A DNA stretch of 64,000 nt. Origin: Streptomyces fradiae ATCC 10745 = DSM 40063 (GTDB lineage Bacteria > Actinomycetota > Actinomycetes > Streptomycetales > Streptomycetaceae). Shown here piece after piece: positions 46,712-55,358 of the stretch. The position numbers and the translations under genes were made by a program. Within the stretch, counting starts at the first letter, position 1; every line of letters begins with the position of its first letter. The stretch covers positions 2,962,501-3,026,500 of the forward strand of contig NZ_CP023696.1 in NCBI RefSeq assembly GCF_008704425.1, written 5' to 3'. Below the pieces are notes generated by a model. The model was not told where the DNA came from and did not search any database. It saw only the letters and a list, made by a program, of their open reading frames with translations.

Positions 46712-46742
46712 CGCGGCCCCGCCCACCACGGGCGGGGCCGCG
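46712..46742. terminator. bidirectional terminator hairpin
   Basis: CGCGGCCCCGCCC and GGGCGGGGCCGCG form a perfect 13-bp stem with an ACCAC loop between the converging permease and antitoxin-like genes. Confidence 0.75.
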
Positions 46743-46747
46743 CGGCG

Positions 46748-46930
46748 TCACGTCGCGCCGTAGAACCGCTCCGTCTCGTCGACGGCCGCGTGGAACCGCT
46801 CGTCGAAGTCCTCGCGAACAAGCGTCCGGACGACATAGTCCTGGACGCTCATCCCGCTTCTCGCCGCGTGCTGCCGGAGCCGCTCCAGCAGCTCCCCGTC
46901 CATCCGCAGGCTGAGCACTGTCGATCCCAT
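46748..46930 (-). CDS. ribbon-helix-helix protein, antitoxin-like
   Basis: The 60-residue product MGSTVLSLRMDGELLERLRQ... with SGMSVQDYVVRTLVRED fits the ribbon-helix-helix DNA-binding fold of many antitoxins. No intact toxin gene lies directly downstream, where the terminator begins. It may be a stand-alone regulator or an orphan antitoxin. Confidence 0.7.
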   Translation of the reverse strand: MGSTVLSLRMDGELLERLRQHAARSGMSVQDYVVRTLVREDFDERFHAAVDETERFYGAT

Positions 46931-46990
46931 GCCGCCCAGGGTCCCGGCCCGCACTCCGCGCCCGCGCGCATTCTCGTCGGATAATCACTC

Positions 46991-47272
46991 CTACGAGTGA
47001 CCCACCCTCCCGCCGGACGGCGGCCTCCGGTACGGCCGCCCGGCTGCGGCGGCCTCGATACGGCGATGAACGGCCATCCCCCGCCCCGCCGCGCCAAGGG
47101 GCACGTGCACGAGATGCGACGGCCAGGCAGCCTCGATGGTGAGCCGGGCCCGGGTGCCCTGGGCCAGCCAGCGGTGGATGAGCTGCTCGTAGGCGGTCAC
47201 CACCTGCCGGGTGGCCCACTGGGCGGTCTCCCGGTCGGGATAAGAAGCGGAACCGGTCAGCGCGGGGGGCAT
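46991..47272 (-). CDS. fragment of an RNase A-like toxin domain
   Basis: The 93-residue frame contains SASYPDRETAQWATRQVVTA and IHRWLAQGTRARLTIEAAWP, a pattern like the middle of bacterial RNase A-like toxin domains in polymorphic toxins. The expected front histidine motif and the final strand are missing, so this looks like a displaced or decayed cassette. The start codon at 47272 may not be used. Confidence 0.4.
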   Translation of the reverse strand: MPPALTGSASYPDRETAQWATRQVVTAYEQLIHRWLAQGTRARLTIEAAWPSHLVHVPLGAAGRGMAVHRRIEAAAAGRPYRRPPSGGRVGHS

Positions 47273-47304
47273 CCTCTCAAACCACCTGGTCGGCGGCTGG
47301 GCCG

Positions 47305-47865
47305 TCAGTCGGAGAACGTCCAGAACAGCCCGACCTCGGTGCCCGACACGACGACGAGGCCGCAGTCCTCCATCAGGACGCTCAGCGGGCTGTACCCCAG
47401 GCTCTGCAACGTGAAGTCGAGGGTGCCGGGCGCGCTGCCGGTCTTGCTGACGTTGGTGTGATAGGCGGCCTCGTCGCCGTAGCGAGCCAGGATGGTGCGC
47501 GCCATCGCCCTCAGCTCATCCTCGGACTCGTCGAAGTACCGGAGGTTGTCCAGGGTGCAGCCGGCCTCGGTGAGGGCCAAAAGCAGGTTCTCGGCACTGT
47601 CCCTGTCGATCTCCTTGAGGCGCGGCGCGACGTACTCCGGGGGGTGACTGGCGAAGGGCCACATCGGGTTCGCCTCCCGCTCGGCGTCCTTCTCCGCGTC
47701 GTCGACACGGGCCCACCCCCGGGGATCCGGCACCGCCCGGGCCATCAGCGCGAGGACGTCGAGCGTCCAGTACTGGTGGCGGCGCGATCCGGTGGCGATG
47801 TACGCGGACGCGTCCCTGTACAGGTGGCGTACCGCGGCTTCCCAGGAGGTCCGGTCGGTGAACAT
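47305..47865 (-). CDS. probable immunity protein
   Basis: The 186-residue acidic protein (MFTDRTSWEAAVRHLYRDAS...) begins 25 nt after the stop of the toxin-like gene, with GAGGAAGA about 10 nt before its ATG. Position, size and acidity fit an immunity partner. No named immunity family is recognised with certainty. Confidence 0.55.
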   Translation of the reverse strand: MFTDRTSWEAAVRHLYRDASAYIATGSRRHQYWTLDVLALMARAVPDPRGWARVDDAEKDAEREANPMWPFASHPPEYVAPRLKEIDRDSAENLLLALTEAGCTLDNLRYFDESEDELRAMARTILARYGDEAAYHTNVSKTGSAPGTLDFTLQSLGYSPLSVLMEDCGLVVVSGTEVGLFWTFSD

Positions 47866-47889
47866 GTGGTGCGAGTCTTCCTCGGAGGG

Positions 47890-48513
47890 CTAGGGCTTGG
47901 AGGGCATCGACGTCATGACGGTGAAGGGCGGGTTGCGGCTGCTGTCGTACCTGATGCGCGTGTCGATGCCGGTCACGTCGTACGCCTTGGCATCCATCCC
48001 GCCTCCCTTGTAGCCGGACTTCGGGTCGTCGGGTCGACCGGCTGCTTGGGCACGCTTCCGCCACTGGTCTCGCCGTTCGGCGTGCGTCTTGCCGACGTGC
48101 TTGTCGAGTGTGTGGCCGTGCTCGAAGTACTCGTTGGCGGTGAGGTTGAGGTCGTACTTCCCTGTGGAGTCCACCTTCAGCCAGACCTGCGACTCCTTGA
48201 ACTCCTCCAGGGCGCGCACGCCGAAGCCCTGGGCGCGGGCGACGCCGGCCTCGAACTTGGGAGCGCTCAGGTACGCCTCCTCAAGCGGCCCCTTCAGCGC
48301 TTCCATGCGGGCGGTCAGCCCGTCCAGGATGCCGGTGTACGTGTCCACGATCCGGTTGAGCTTCGCCGTGTTGATGTCGAGGATGGCCTTGACGTCGAAC
48401 GAGAGGACCAGGCCCGCGCCCTTGCCGACGACGGAGGTGACGCCGGTGACAAGGCTCTTGGGGCTCGTCGACCTGGCCATGTCCTCGGCGATCTCCTTGG
48501 CCGCCACCAGCAT
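47890..48513 (-). CDS. polymorphic-toxin C-terminal module, RNase A-like motif
   Basis: The 207-residue product has a helical front (ILDINTAKLNRIVDTYTGIL, LKGPLEEAYLSAPKFEAGVA) and then GHTLDKHVGKT at residues 133-143, the signature that opens bacterial RNase A-like toxin domains. It ends in YDVTGIDTRIRYD and FTVMTSMP, like the closing strand. The middle is shorter than in typical domains. The coding frame runs upstream about 33 codons to a TAG near 48615 without a start, so the gene may be 5'-truncated. An immunity-like gene follows. Confidence 0.55.
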   Translation of the reverse strand: MLVAAKEIAEDMARSTSPKSLVTGVTSVVGKGAGLVLSFDVKAILDINTAKLNRIVDTYTGILDGLTARMEALKGPLEEAYLSAPKFEAGVARAQGFGVRALEEFKESQVWLKVDSTGKYDLNLTANEYFEHGHTLDKHVGKTHAERRDQWRKRAQAAGRPDDPKSGYKGGGMDAKAYDVTGIDTRIRYDSSRNPPFTVMTSMPSKP

Positions 48514-48790
48514 GGCACGATGGATCTCGTCCGCGACATCGCGGTTCGGATCGACGGCCGCCTCGGCGTACTCGCGCAGGATGGTGGCGATGTCGTCGGC
48601 GGACGACGCCGACTACGCGCCGGGCCTCGCAGAGCTGCGCATGGAGGTCGATCCCCCGAGGCCCTCGCCCCAGCGCGCGGCCGGCCATGGCCGCCGGCCG
48701 CCTCACCGCTCGCACGCGGACTCTGGCCCTCCCGCAGAGGTCAGGGGGTGACATCCCTCACCACAGGCGCCGGTCGGATCATCGGACTGG

Positions 48791-48822
48791 TCTTTAGACA
48801 GAGTAATGAGTTAGGCTAAAGA
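48791..48822. promoter_or_regulatory. MarR operator and possible leaderless promoter
   Basis: TCTTTAG (48791-48797) and CTAAAGA (48816-48822) are perfect 7-bp inverted arms with an 18-nt spacer. TAGGCT within the right half ends about 7 nt before the ATG at 48825, fitting a -10 for leaderless transcription. A repressor here would block its own gene and the MFS gene. Confidence 0.55.
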
Positions 48823-48824
48823 AC

Positions 48825-49280
48825 ATGCCTGACCTGTCCCACGGCCACCCCGGCGGCGACGACGCCGACGCAGCCGCTGTGAACGCGCTCCGCTCCGCCG
48901 TCATGCGGCTGTCCCGGCGGCTGAAGCACCAGCGCGTCGACGAGTCGCTGAGCCCCACCGAGATGTCGGTGCTCGGCACGCTCGCCCGCTGCGGCTCGGC
49001 CACCCCCGGCGAGCTGGCCCGCAAGGAGCACGTCCAGCCGCCGTCCATGACGCGCATCGTCGCGCTGCTGGAGGCCAAGGGACTGGTGAGGCTGGAGCCG
49101 CATCCGGACGACCGCCGCCAGAAGGTGGTCAGCCAGACCGAGCGGGCCGAGGCCATGCTCGAGGAGTCCCGCCGCAGGCGGAACGCCTGGCTGGCCTCCC
49201 TCGCCGAGGGTCTGGACGAGGACGAGTGGGCCAGGCTGCGCGCCGCCGCCCCCGTACTGGAGAAGCTCGCGCACCTGTAG
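48825..49280 (+). CDS. MarR-family transcriptional regulator
   Basis: The 151-residue protein has the winged-helix core LSPTEMSVLGTLARCG, TPGELARKEHVQPPSMTRIV and the wing EPHPDDRRQKVVSQT. MarR proteins usually repress a neighbouring transporter until a small ligand binds. The MFS gene starts 29 nt downstream, so it is the likely target. Confidence 0.92.
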   Translation: MPDLSHGHPGGDDADAAAVNALRSAVMRLSRRLKHQRVDESLSPTEMSVLGTLARCGSATPGELARKEHVQPPSMTRIVALLEAKGLVRLEPHPDDRRQKVVSQTERAEAMLEESRRRRNAWLASLAEGLDEDEWARLRAAAPVLEKLAHL

Positions 49281-49309
49281 GACGACCCGAGCCGAGGAGG
49301 CGACCCCTT

Positions 49310-50707
49310 TTGAGTACGGGAACCGGAGAACTCTCCGCCCCCGGACACAACCCCCACCCCGCCGACCGCACCACCCGCGCCCCGCACCGCGCCGCAGGCG
49401 GCACGTTCGCCTCGCTGAAGGTACGGAACTACCGCCTCTTCTTCACCGGGGCCATCGTCTCCAACACGGGGACCTGGATGGCCCGCATCACCCAGGACTG
49501 GCTGGTCCTGAGCCTCACCGGCTCCGCCGCCGCCGTCGGCGTCACCACGGCGCTGCAGTTCCTCCCGATGCTGCTGTTCGGCCTGTACGGCGGAGTGATC
49601 GCCGACCGGTACCCCAAGCGGCGCCTCCTCGTCCTGAGCCAGGGCGCCCTCGGCCTGTGCGGCATCGCCCTCGCCGTGCTCACCCTCTCCGGGCACGTCC
49701 AGGTGTGGCACGTGTACCTGGTGGCCTTCCTGCTCGGCATGGTCACCGTCGTCGACAACCCGGCCCGCCAGTCCTTCGTCTCCGAGATGGTCGGCCCCGA
49801 CCAGCTCCGCAACGCCGTCAGCCTGAACTCGGCGAACTTCCAGTCGGCCCGCCTCGTCGGCCCCGCCGTCGCCGGTCTGCTGATCGCCTCCGTCGGCAGC
49901 GGCTGGGCGTTCCTCGTCAACGGCCTGTCGTTCCTGGCCCCCCTGGCCGCGCTGCTGATGATGCGGCCCGCCGAGCTGCACCCCACCGCCCGCGTCCCGC
50001 GCGGCAAGGGCCAGCTCCGGGAGGGCCTGCGGTACGTCGCCGGGCGCCCCGACCTGATCTGGCCGATCGCCCTGGTCGGCTTCATCGGCACGTTCGGGTT
50101 CAACTTCCCGATCTGGCTGACCGCCTTCGCCGACGGCGTCTTCCACGTCGGACCCGGCATGTACGGCCTCCTCAACACCCTCATGGCCGTCGGCTCCCTG
50201 GCGGGCGCCCTGCTGTCGGCCCGGCGCGGCACGTCCCGGCTGCGGCTGCTGATCGGCGCCGCCGCCGTCTTCGGCGTCCTGGAGATCGCCGCCGCGATGA
50301 GCCCCGGCTTCTGGCTGTTCACGCTGCTGCTGGTGCCGATCGGCATGTTCGGGCTGACCGTGAACGTGACGGCCAACTCCTTCGTGCAGCTCGCGACCGA
50401 CCCCGAGATGCGGGGCCGGGTGATGAGCCTCTACATGATGGTCTTCGCCGGCGGTACGCCGCTGGGCGCGCCGCTGCTGGGCTGGGTCACCGACACGTAC
50501 GGCGCCCGCGTGGGCTTCGCGACCGGCGGCGCCGTGTCGCTGGCCGCCGCCGTCGTGATCGGCGCGCTGCTGTCCCGCTCGACCGGGCTGCGGATGCGGG
50601 TGGAGCTGCGGCCGGGCCGCCGCGTACGGCACCCGCAGGTGCGTTTCGTGCCCCGCGCGGGGCGTGAAGGGCGTGAAGAGGGCGCCCGCCTCGCCGCCAC
50701 GGCGTGA
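49310..50707 (+). CDS. MFS transporter under MarR control
   Basis: The TTG at 49310 with GAGGAGG 9 nt upstream gives 465 residues; no better start is near. It has 12 helices with NYRLFFTGAIVSNTGTWMAR, VDNPARQSFVSEMVG and MRGRVMSLYMMVFAGGTPLG, typical of the Bcr/EntS-like exporter group. Likely a drug or metabolite exporter; substrate unknown. Confidence 0.87.
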   Translation: MSTGTGELSAPGHNPHPADRTTRAPHRAAGGTFASLKVRNYRLFFTGAIVSNTGTWMARITQDWLVLSLTGSAAAVGVTTALQFLPMLLFGLYGGVIADRYPKRRLLVLSQGALGLCGIALAVLTLSGHVQVWHVYLVAFLLGMVTVVDNPARQSFVSEMVGPDQLRNAVSLNSANFQSARLVGPAVAGLLIASVGSGWAFLVNGLSFLAPLAALLMMRPAELHPTARVPRGKGQLREGLRYVAGRPDLIWPIALVGFIGTFGFNFPIWLTAFADGVFHVGPGMYGLLNTLMAVGSLAGALLSARRGTSRLRLLIGAAAVFGVLEIAAAMSPGFWLFTLLLVPIGMFGLTVNVTANSFVQLATDPEMRGRVMSLYMMVFAGGTPLGAPLLGWVTDTYGARVGFATGGAVSLAAAVVIGALLSRSTGLRMRVELRPGRRVRHPQVRFVPRAGREGREEGARLAATA

Positions 50708-50719
50708 CAGACTCGCCGT

Positions 50720-51301
50720 ATGAGGCTTTTCGCCGCCGTACTGCCGCCGCCCGCGGCGGTCGAGGAACTGGCCGCCCTGGTGGGGGAGCTGCGGAGGATG
50801 CCGGGCGCGGACGCGCTGCGCTGGACGGGCCGCCCGAGCTGGCACTACACGCTGGCGTTCATGGGCGAGGTGGACGAGGCCGTCCTGCCCGAGCTGTCGG
50901 AGCGGCTCGGCCGCGCCGCGCACCGCACGCCGCCGTTCCCGCTGCGCGTCCACGGGGGCGGGCGGTTCGGCCGCCGCGCCCTGTGGGCCGGCGCGGCGGG
51001 CGGCCTCGACGACATGCGGCTGCTCGCGGAGCGCTCCGACGCGGCGGCCCGGCGCTCGGGCGTCGCGATGGAGGAGCCCCGCCGGTACCAGCCCCACCTC
51101 ACGCTCGCCCGCAGCCGCGCCGACGCGGACCTGCGGCCGTTCGTCGAGGCGCTGGAGCACTTCCGGGGTAGCCGCTGGGAGGTCGCCGCGCTGGACCTGG
51201 TCCGCAGCAACCCGCCCGCCCCCGGGGTGCCGGGCGAGGCGCCCCGCTACGAGACGCTCGCCACGTGGCCCCTGGGCGGGCCGGCCCCGGGGGCCGGTTA
51301 A
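50720..51301 (+). CDS. thpR: RNA 2',3'-cyclic phosphodiesterase (2'-5' RNA ligase family)
   Basis: The 193-residue 2H protein has its two catalytic motifs HYTLAF (about residue 42) and HLTLAR (about 122). ThpR opens 2',3'-cyclic phosphate ends on RNA. Length and motif spacing are normal. The start is the ATG at 50720, 12 nt after the MFS stop. Confidence 0.92.
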   Translation: MRLFAAVLPPPAAVEELAALVGELRRMPGADALRWTGRPSWHYTLAFMGEVDEAVLPELSERLGRAAHRTPPFPLRVHGGGRFGRRALWAGAAGGLDDMRLLAERSDAAARRSGVAMEEPRRYQPHLTLARSRADADLRPFVEALEHFRGSRWEVAALDLVRSNPPAPGVPGEAPRYETLATWPLGGPAPGAG

Positions 51302-51310
51302 CCTCGAAGG

Positions 51311-51400
51311 GTGGACCCGAAGACCCGTAACCGCGTCATGGCCGCCGTGCTCGTGCTGATGTTCGCCGTCGTCGCCGTGGCGGCGGCAGCAGGCCGGTAA
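51311..51400 (+). CDS. 29-residue single-helix membrane protein
   Basis: A GTG at 51311 opens a 30-codon frame ending in TAA at 51398. It has a basic head (MDPKTRNR) and one hydrophobic helix (VMAAVLVLMFAVVAVAAAAG). GAAGG precedes the GTG closely, and the gene lies 9 nt after thpR. It looks like a real micro-protein missed by length cut-offs. Confidence 0.6.
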   Translation: MDPKTRNRVMAAVLVLMFAVVAVAAAAGR

Positions 51401-51642
51401 CCCGCCCGCGCCGCCCCCGCCCGCGCGACGCGCCGGCCCGCGCCCGGCCCGCCCGCACGCGCCCCCGTACGCGGCCCGCCCGGATCCGTACGCACTCCGT
51501 ACACGCCCGGCCCCGGGCGGGGGCCCGGCCTGACGGGCGTCCGGACCCCCCGCCCCGTACGCCGGTGCCAGGCCCTACGAGCCGGGGCCCCGCGAGCCTG
51601 GAGCCCCGCGCCAAGGCGCCCGGCCGCGGGCGGCACCTCGCC

Positions 51643-52641
51643 TTACCAGGCGAACGCCTCCGGGGACGGTCCCGGACCGGGGAAGACGCGGTCCAGTTCG
51701 GTCAGGACCTCCTCCGTCAGTTCGAGCTGCGAGGCCCGCACCGCCGAGGCGAGCTGGTCCGTCGTGCGCGGGCCGACGATCGGGCCCGTGACACCGGGGC
51801 GGGTGAGCAGCCACGCCAGCGCCACCTCGCCCGGCTCCAGCCCGTGCTTCTCCAGCAGCGTCTCGTACGCCTGGACCTTCTCCCGCATGTCGGTGTCCCT
51901 CAGCGCGTCCGCCGACCGGCCCGACCGGGCGCGCGGCGACGCGCCGCCCTCGCGCTCCTTGCGCAGGACGCCGCCCAGCAGGCCGCCGTGGAGCGGTGAC
52001 CAGGGGATGACGCCGAGCCCGTAGTCGCGGGCCGCCGGGATGACCTCCATCTCGGCGCGCCGCTCCGCCAGGTTGTACAGGCACTGCTCGCTGACCAGAC
52101 CGACCATGCCGCGCCGCGCGGCGGCCTCGTTGGCCTGCGCGATCTTGTAGCCGGGGAAGTTGCTCGACCCCGCGTACAGCACCTTGCCCTGCTGGATCAG
52201 TACGTCGATCGCCTGCCAGATCTCCTCGAAGGGCGTCCGGCGGTCGATGTGGTGGAACTGGTACAGGTCGATGTAGTCCGTCCTCAGCCGCTTGAGGCTG
52301 CCCTCGACGGCCCGCCTGATGTTCACGGCGGACAGCCGGTCGTGGTTGGGCCAGACCTCCCCGTCGGGCGCCATCGAGCCGTACACCTTCGTGGCGAGGA
52401 CGACCTTGTCCCGCCGGCGGGAACCGCCCGCGAACCAGGAGCCGATGATCTCCTCGGTGCGGCCCTTGTCGTCGCCCCAGCCGTAGACGTTGGCCGTGTC
52501 GAAGAAGTTGACACCGGCGTCGAGCGCCGCGTCCATGATGGCGTGGCTGTCCGCCTCGTCCGTCTGGGGTCCGAAGTTCATCGTGCCGAGGACGAGTCGG
52601 CTGACCTTGAGTCCGGTGCGTCCGAGCTGCGTGTACTTCAT
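51643..52641 (-). CDS. aldo/keto reductase
   Basis: The 332-residue TIM-barrel enzyme reduces carbonyls with NADPH. It shows NFFDTANVYGWGDDKGRTEE with the catalytic Asp and Tyr, KVVLATKVYG with the Lys, and YQFHHIDRR with the His. The ATG at 52641 starts MKYTQLGRTGLKVSRLVLGT, typical of the AKR11/YajO-like group. Substrate unknown. Confidence 0.9.
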   Translation of the reverse strand: MKYTQLGRTGLKVSRLVLGTMNFGPQTDEADSHAIMDAALDAGVNFFDTANVYGWGDDKGRTEEIIGSWFAGGSRRRDKVVLATKVYGSMAPDGEVWPNHDRLSAVNIRRAVEGSLKRLRTDYIDLYQFHHIDRRTPFEEIWQAIDVLIQQGKVLYAGSSNFPGYKIAQANEAAARRGMVGLVSEQCLYNLAERRAEMEVIPAARDYGLGVIPWSPLHGGLLGGVLRKEREGGASPRARSGRSADALRDTDMREKVQAYETLLEKHGLEPGEVALAWLLTRPGVTGPIVGPRTTDQLASAVRASQLELTEEVLTELDRVFPGPGPSPEAFAW

Positions 52642-52837
52642 GGGAGACAAGCCAACGCCTTGGAGCCCACTCCATGCAAGGCCGCCTCCGGCCCTCCGGC
52701 CATACGGCGCGAAGGGGGGGGCCGGTCGGCCGGTGGGGTGGTTCCGGGGGCGGGTGGCGTAGCCCCGCTTTCGCGGGGGGCGGGAGCCTTCGAGGGTGGT
52801 GGGGACGGACCGGAAGGCTCACGGAGGGGAGGCGGGG

Positions 52838-53356
52838 ATGGCTCGCATGGCGGTCTGGCGATGGGCGCTCGTCGGCTCGCTGCTGCCGCCGCTCCTCGTG
52901 GCGGTGATGCTCCTGTCGCTGCCCTCCGCCCCGTCCGCCGCCGCCGACGGCGCGGGCGCCGGGGCCCTCACCCTGTCCGTCACCGTCAACGGGCTGCCTG
53001 GCCGCGCCGCCGAGGACCGCGGCGTTCCCGCCGGCCACCCCGTCGTCAAGCGGTACGTGGTGACGAACCGGTCCGGCGCCGACCTGCACCGCGTCACCGT
53101 CACCGACCCGGCCGCCCCCGGCCGGGCCCTGGTCTGCCCGGGCGGGCCCCGCTTCCGGCTGCGGGGCATGGCCGGCGTCGTCTGCACGTCCCGCGTCCCG
53201 GCCGCGCCAGGCCGCCACACCACCACGGCCCGCGTCCGCGCCGACATCCCCTCCGTGGGCCTGCGGCCGACGGCCAGCACGACCACCGGCTACCGGGGGG
53301 TCGGCGGCGCCTCCGTGGCCGTGCCCTCGGCGGGGAGCGCGCCGCCCCCACCGTAG
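52838..53356 (+). CDS. secreted protein with beta-sandwich-like domain
   Basis: The 172-residue product has a signal peptide (WALVGSLLPPLLVAVMLLSL, cleavage near SAAA) and then a domain with LSVTVNGLPG, VVKRYVVTNRSGADLHRVTV and two cysteines that may pair. It resembles DUF11-like extracellular repeat domains. The ATG at 52838 follows GGAGGGGAGG. The function is unknown. Confidence 0.7.
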   Translation: MARMAVWRWALVGSLLPPLLVAVMLLSLPSAPSAAADGAGAGALTLSVTVNGLPGRAAEDRGVPAGHPVVKRYVVTNRSGADLHRVTVTDPAAPGRALVCPGGPRFRLRGMAGVVCTSRVPAAPGRHTTTARVRADIPSVGLRPTASTTTGYRGVGGASVAVPSAGSAPPPP

Positions 53357-53380
53357 GCGGCCGGCCGCTCCCCGCCGCCG

Positions 53381-53584
53381 TCACTTCCGCGCCCCCTCCA
53401 GCGCGGCGGCCAGCCGGACCGCCGTGTCCAGGTTGCACCGGCCCAGCTCCACCAGCGGATACGGTGCCTCGCTCGTGACCGTCACCAGGTCCACCCGCAG
53501 CGACGGCAGGACCACACCGACCCTGAGCAGCTCGTCCCGCAAGCGGTCCACCGTCTCCTCCGCAGCCCGCAGCCGCTCCGCCAT
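53381..53584 (-). CDS. small hypothetical protein of the LGRCN family, second copy
   Basis: The 67-residue product from the ATG at 53584 (GGAGG 8 nt upstream) has a coiled-coil front and VLPSLRVDLV and LVELGRCNLDTAVRLAAAL, paralogous to the gene at 22937. The upstream ATG at 53599 lacks a ribosome binding site. It has no coupled partner here. The function is unknown. Confidence 0.65.
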   Translation of the reverse strand: MAERLRAAEETVDRLRDELLRVGVVLPSLRVDLVTVTSEAPYPLVELGRCNLDTAVRLAAALEGARK

Positions 53585-53740
53585 GGCACGCACCTCCATA
53601 CGCTCTGTGAACGATCTCCCTACACAGCGTGGTCAATGAGGGGGCGCCCTGAACGGAGTCGCCGCCCCGACAACCCCATCTGACTAACCGGACTTGCGCG
53701 GCGGCCCCCGCGCCCCCGCCCGGCCGCCCCGCCGGGAACG

Positions 53741-53781
53741 CCCGAGGGCGGCGGCTCCGGGTGGGAGCCGCCGCCCTCGGG
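53741..53781. terminator. strong hairpin between small gene and symporter
   Basis: An 18-bp perfect stem (core CGAGGGCGGCGGCTCC) with loop GGGTG lies about 135 nt beyond the symporter stop. It probably ends symporter transcripts that pass through the repeats at 53819-53925. Confidence 0.7.
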
Positions 53782-53818
53782 ACGGAACGCGCGGGCGCGG
53801 GACCGACCGGCGGCGACC

Positions 53819-53925
53819 GGTCAGGCGCGGGGCCCGTCAGACGCGGGGCCCGTCAGACGCGGGGCCCGTCAGACGCGGGGCCCGTCAGTCGCAGGGCCGT
53901 CAGTCGCAGGGCCTGTCAGGCGACG
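53819..53925. repeat. 16-bp tandem repeat at the symporter 3' end
   Basis: Four copies of GACGCGGGGCCCGTCA are followed by two related GTCGCAGGGCC units. The array reaches the last codons of the symporter gene, so changes in copy number could touch its stop. Confidence 0.8.
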
Positions 53926-55358
53926 CGGTCGCGGCCGGCCTCGTCGGGCCAGCACTCGACACCGGTCAGGTCCGGCAGGCGGCTCGCCGTGAACACCGGG
54001 TCGCGGCCCTCGCGGCGCTGCGCCTGGTAGTCCTCCAGCAGGCGGAAGGCCACCACCGACAGCGGGACGATCGCCGCCAGGTTGACCAGCGCCATGAAGC
54101 CCATGAAGACGTCCGCCAGGTTCCACACGACGCTGACCGTGCCGAGCGCGCCGAGGAAGACGGTGACCAGGACGAGCGTCCGGTACGCGGGCAGCGCCCA
54201 GCGCTTGGTCGTCATGTACTCGATGTTCGACTCGCCGTAGTAGTAGTTCCCGATCAGCGTCGAGAAGCACAGCATGAAGACGACGACGGTCAGCGCGTGG
54301 CCGGCCCAGGCGCCGAGCGTGGACTCCAGCGCGGACTGCGTCAGGTCGGCGCCCTGGCGGCCGGCCAGCGTCGGGTTGGTCGTCAGGATGATGAAGGCGG
54401 TCATCGTGCAGATCAGCAGGGTGTCGAAGAAGACGCCCAGCGCCTGTACGAGGCCCTGCTTGACCGGGTGGGTGACCTCGGCGGCGGCGCCCGCGTTGGG
54501 GGCGGAGCCGAGACCGGCCTCGTTGGAGAACATGCCGCGCCGGATGCCGTTCTGGATCGCCGCGCCGACGGCGCCGCCCGCGACCTCGCGGAAGCCGAAC
54601 GCCCCGCCGACGATGTCCGCGAACACGCGCGGGATGTCGCCGACGTTCAGCAGGACGACGATCGCGCCCAGGACCAGGTACAGGATCGCCATCACGGGCA
54701 CCAGCCACTGGGTGACCGAGGCGATGCGGCGCACGCCGCCGAAGATGACCAGACCCAGCAGGAGGGCGACGGCCGCGCCGATCACCGGGGCGAGCCCGTC
54801 GGCGCTCTCGGCGCCCAGGGAGCCGCTGACGACGGCGGTGATGGTGTTGGACTGCACGGCGTTGAAGACGAAGCCGAAGGTCACGGTGATCGTCACGGCG
54901 AAGAGCAGGCCCAGCCACGGCTTCTTGAGGCCGCGCCGCATGTAGTACGCGGGGCCGCCGCGGTACGTGCCGTCCTCGTCGCGCACCTTGTACAGCTGCG
55001 CCAGCGTCGACTCGACGAACGCGGAGGCCGCGCCGACGAGGGCCATGACCCACATCCAGAAGACCGCGCCGGCGCCGCCGAGCGTGATCGCTCCCGCGAC
55101 ACCCGCGATGTTGCCCGTACCGACGCGGGCCGCGGCGGAGATGGTGAAGGCCCCGAACGACGAGACGGGCTTGCCGCCGCCCCCTGCGGACTCGGGCGCC
55201 GGGTCCTTCAGCACGCGGAACATCTCGGGAAGGAGCCGGATCTGCACACCGCGGGACCGCAGGGTGAACCAGAGGCCCGCGAGCACGACGACCGGAATGA
55301 GCAGATAGGTCCAGAAGACGTCGTTGACGTCGACGATCAGGGAGTCGAGGGTCTGCAC
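53916..55358 (-). CDS. alanine/glycine:cation symporter (AGCS family)
   Basis: The GTG at 55358 with AAGGAA 5 nt upstream gives 480 residues; a start at 55397 is less likely. Family marks are VGTGNIAGVAGAITLGGAGA, VFWMWVMALVGAASAFVEST, NEAGLGSAPNAGAAAE and NYYYGESN. It imports alanine or glycine with sodium or protons. Confidence 0.93.
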   Translation of the reverse strand: MQTLDSLIVDVNDVFWTYLLIPVVVLAGLWFTLRSRGVQIRLLPEMFRVLKDPAPESAGGGGKPVSSFGAFTISAAARVGTGNIAGVAGAITLGGAGAVFWMWVMALVGAASAFVESTLAQLYKVRDEDGTYRGGPAYYMRRGLKKPWLGLLFAVTITVTFGFVFNAVQSNTITAVVSGSLGAESADGLAPVIGAAVALLLGLVIFGGVRRIASVTQWLVPVMAILYLVLGAIVVLLNVGDIPRVFADIVGGAFGFREVAGGAVGAAIQNGIRRGMFSNEAGLGSAPNAGAAAEVTHPVKQGLVQALGVFFDTLLICTMTAFIILTTNPTLAGRQGADLTQSALESTLGAWAGHALTVVVFMLCFSTLIGNYYYGESNIEYMTTKRWALPAYRTLVLVTVFLGALGTVSVVWNLADVFMGFMALVNLAAIVPLSVVAFRLLEDYQAQRREGRDPVFTASRLPDLTGVECWPDEAGRDRVA

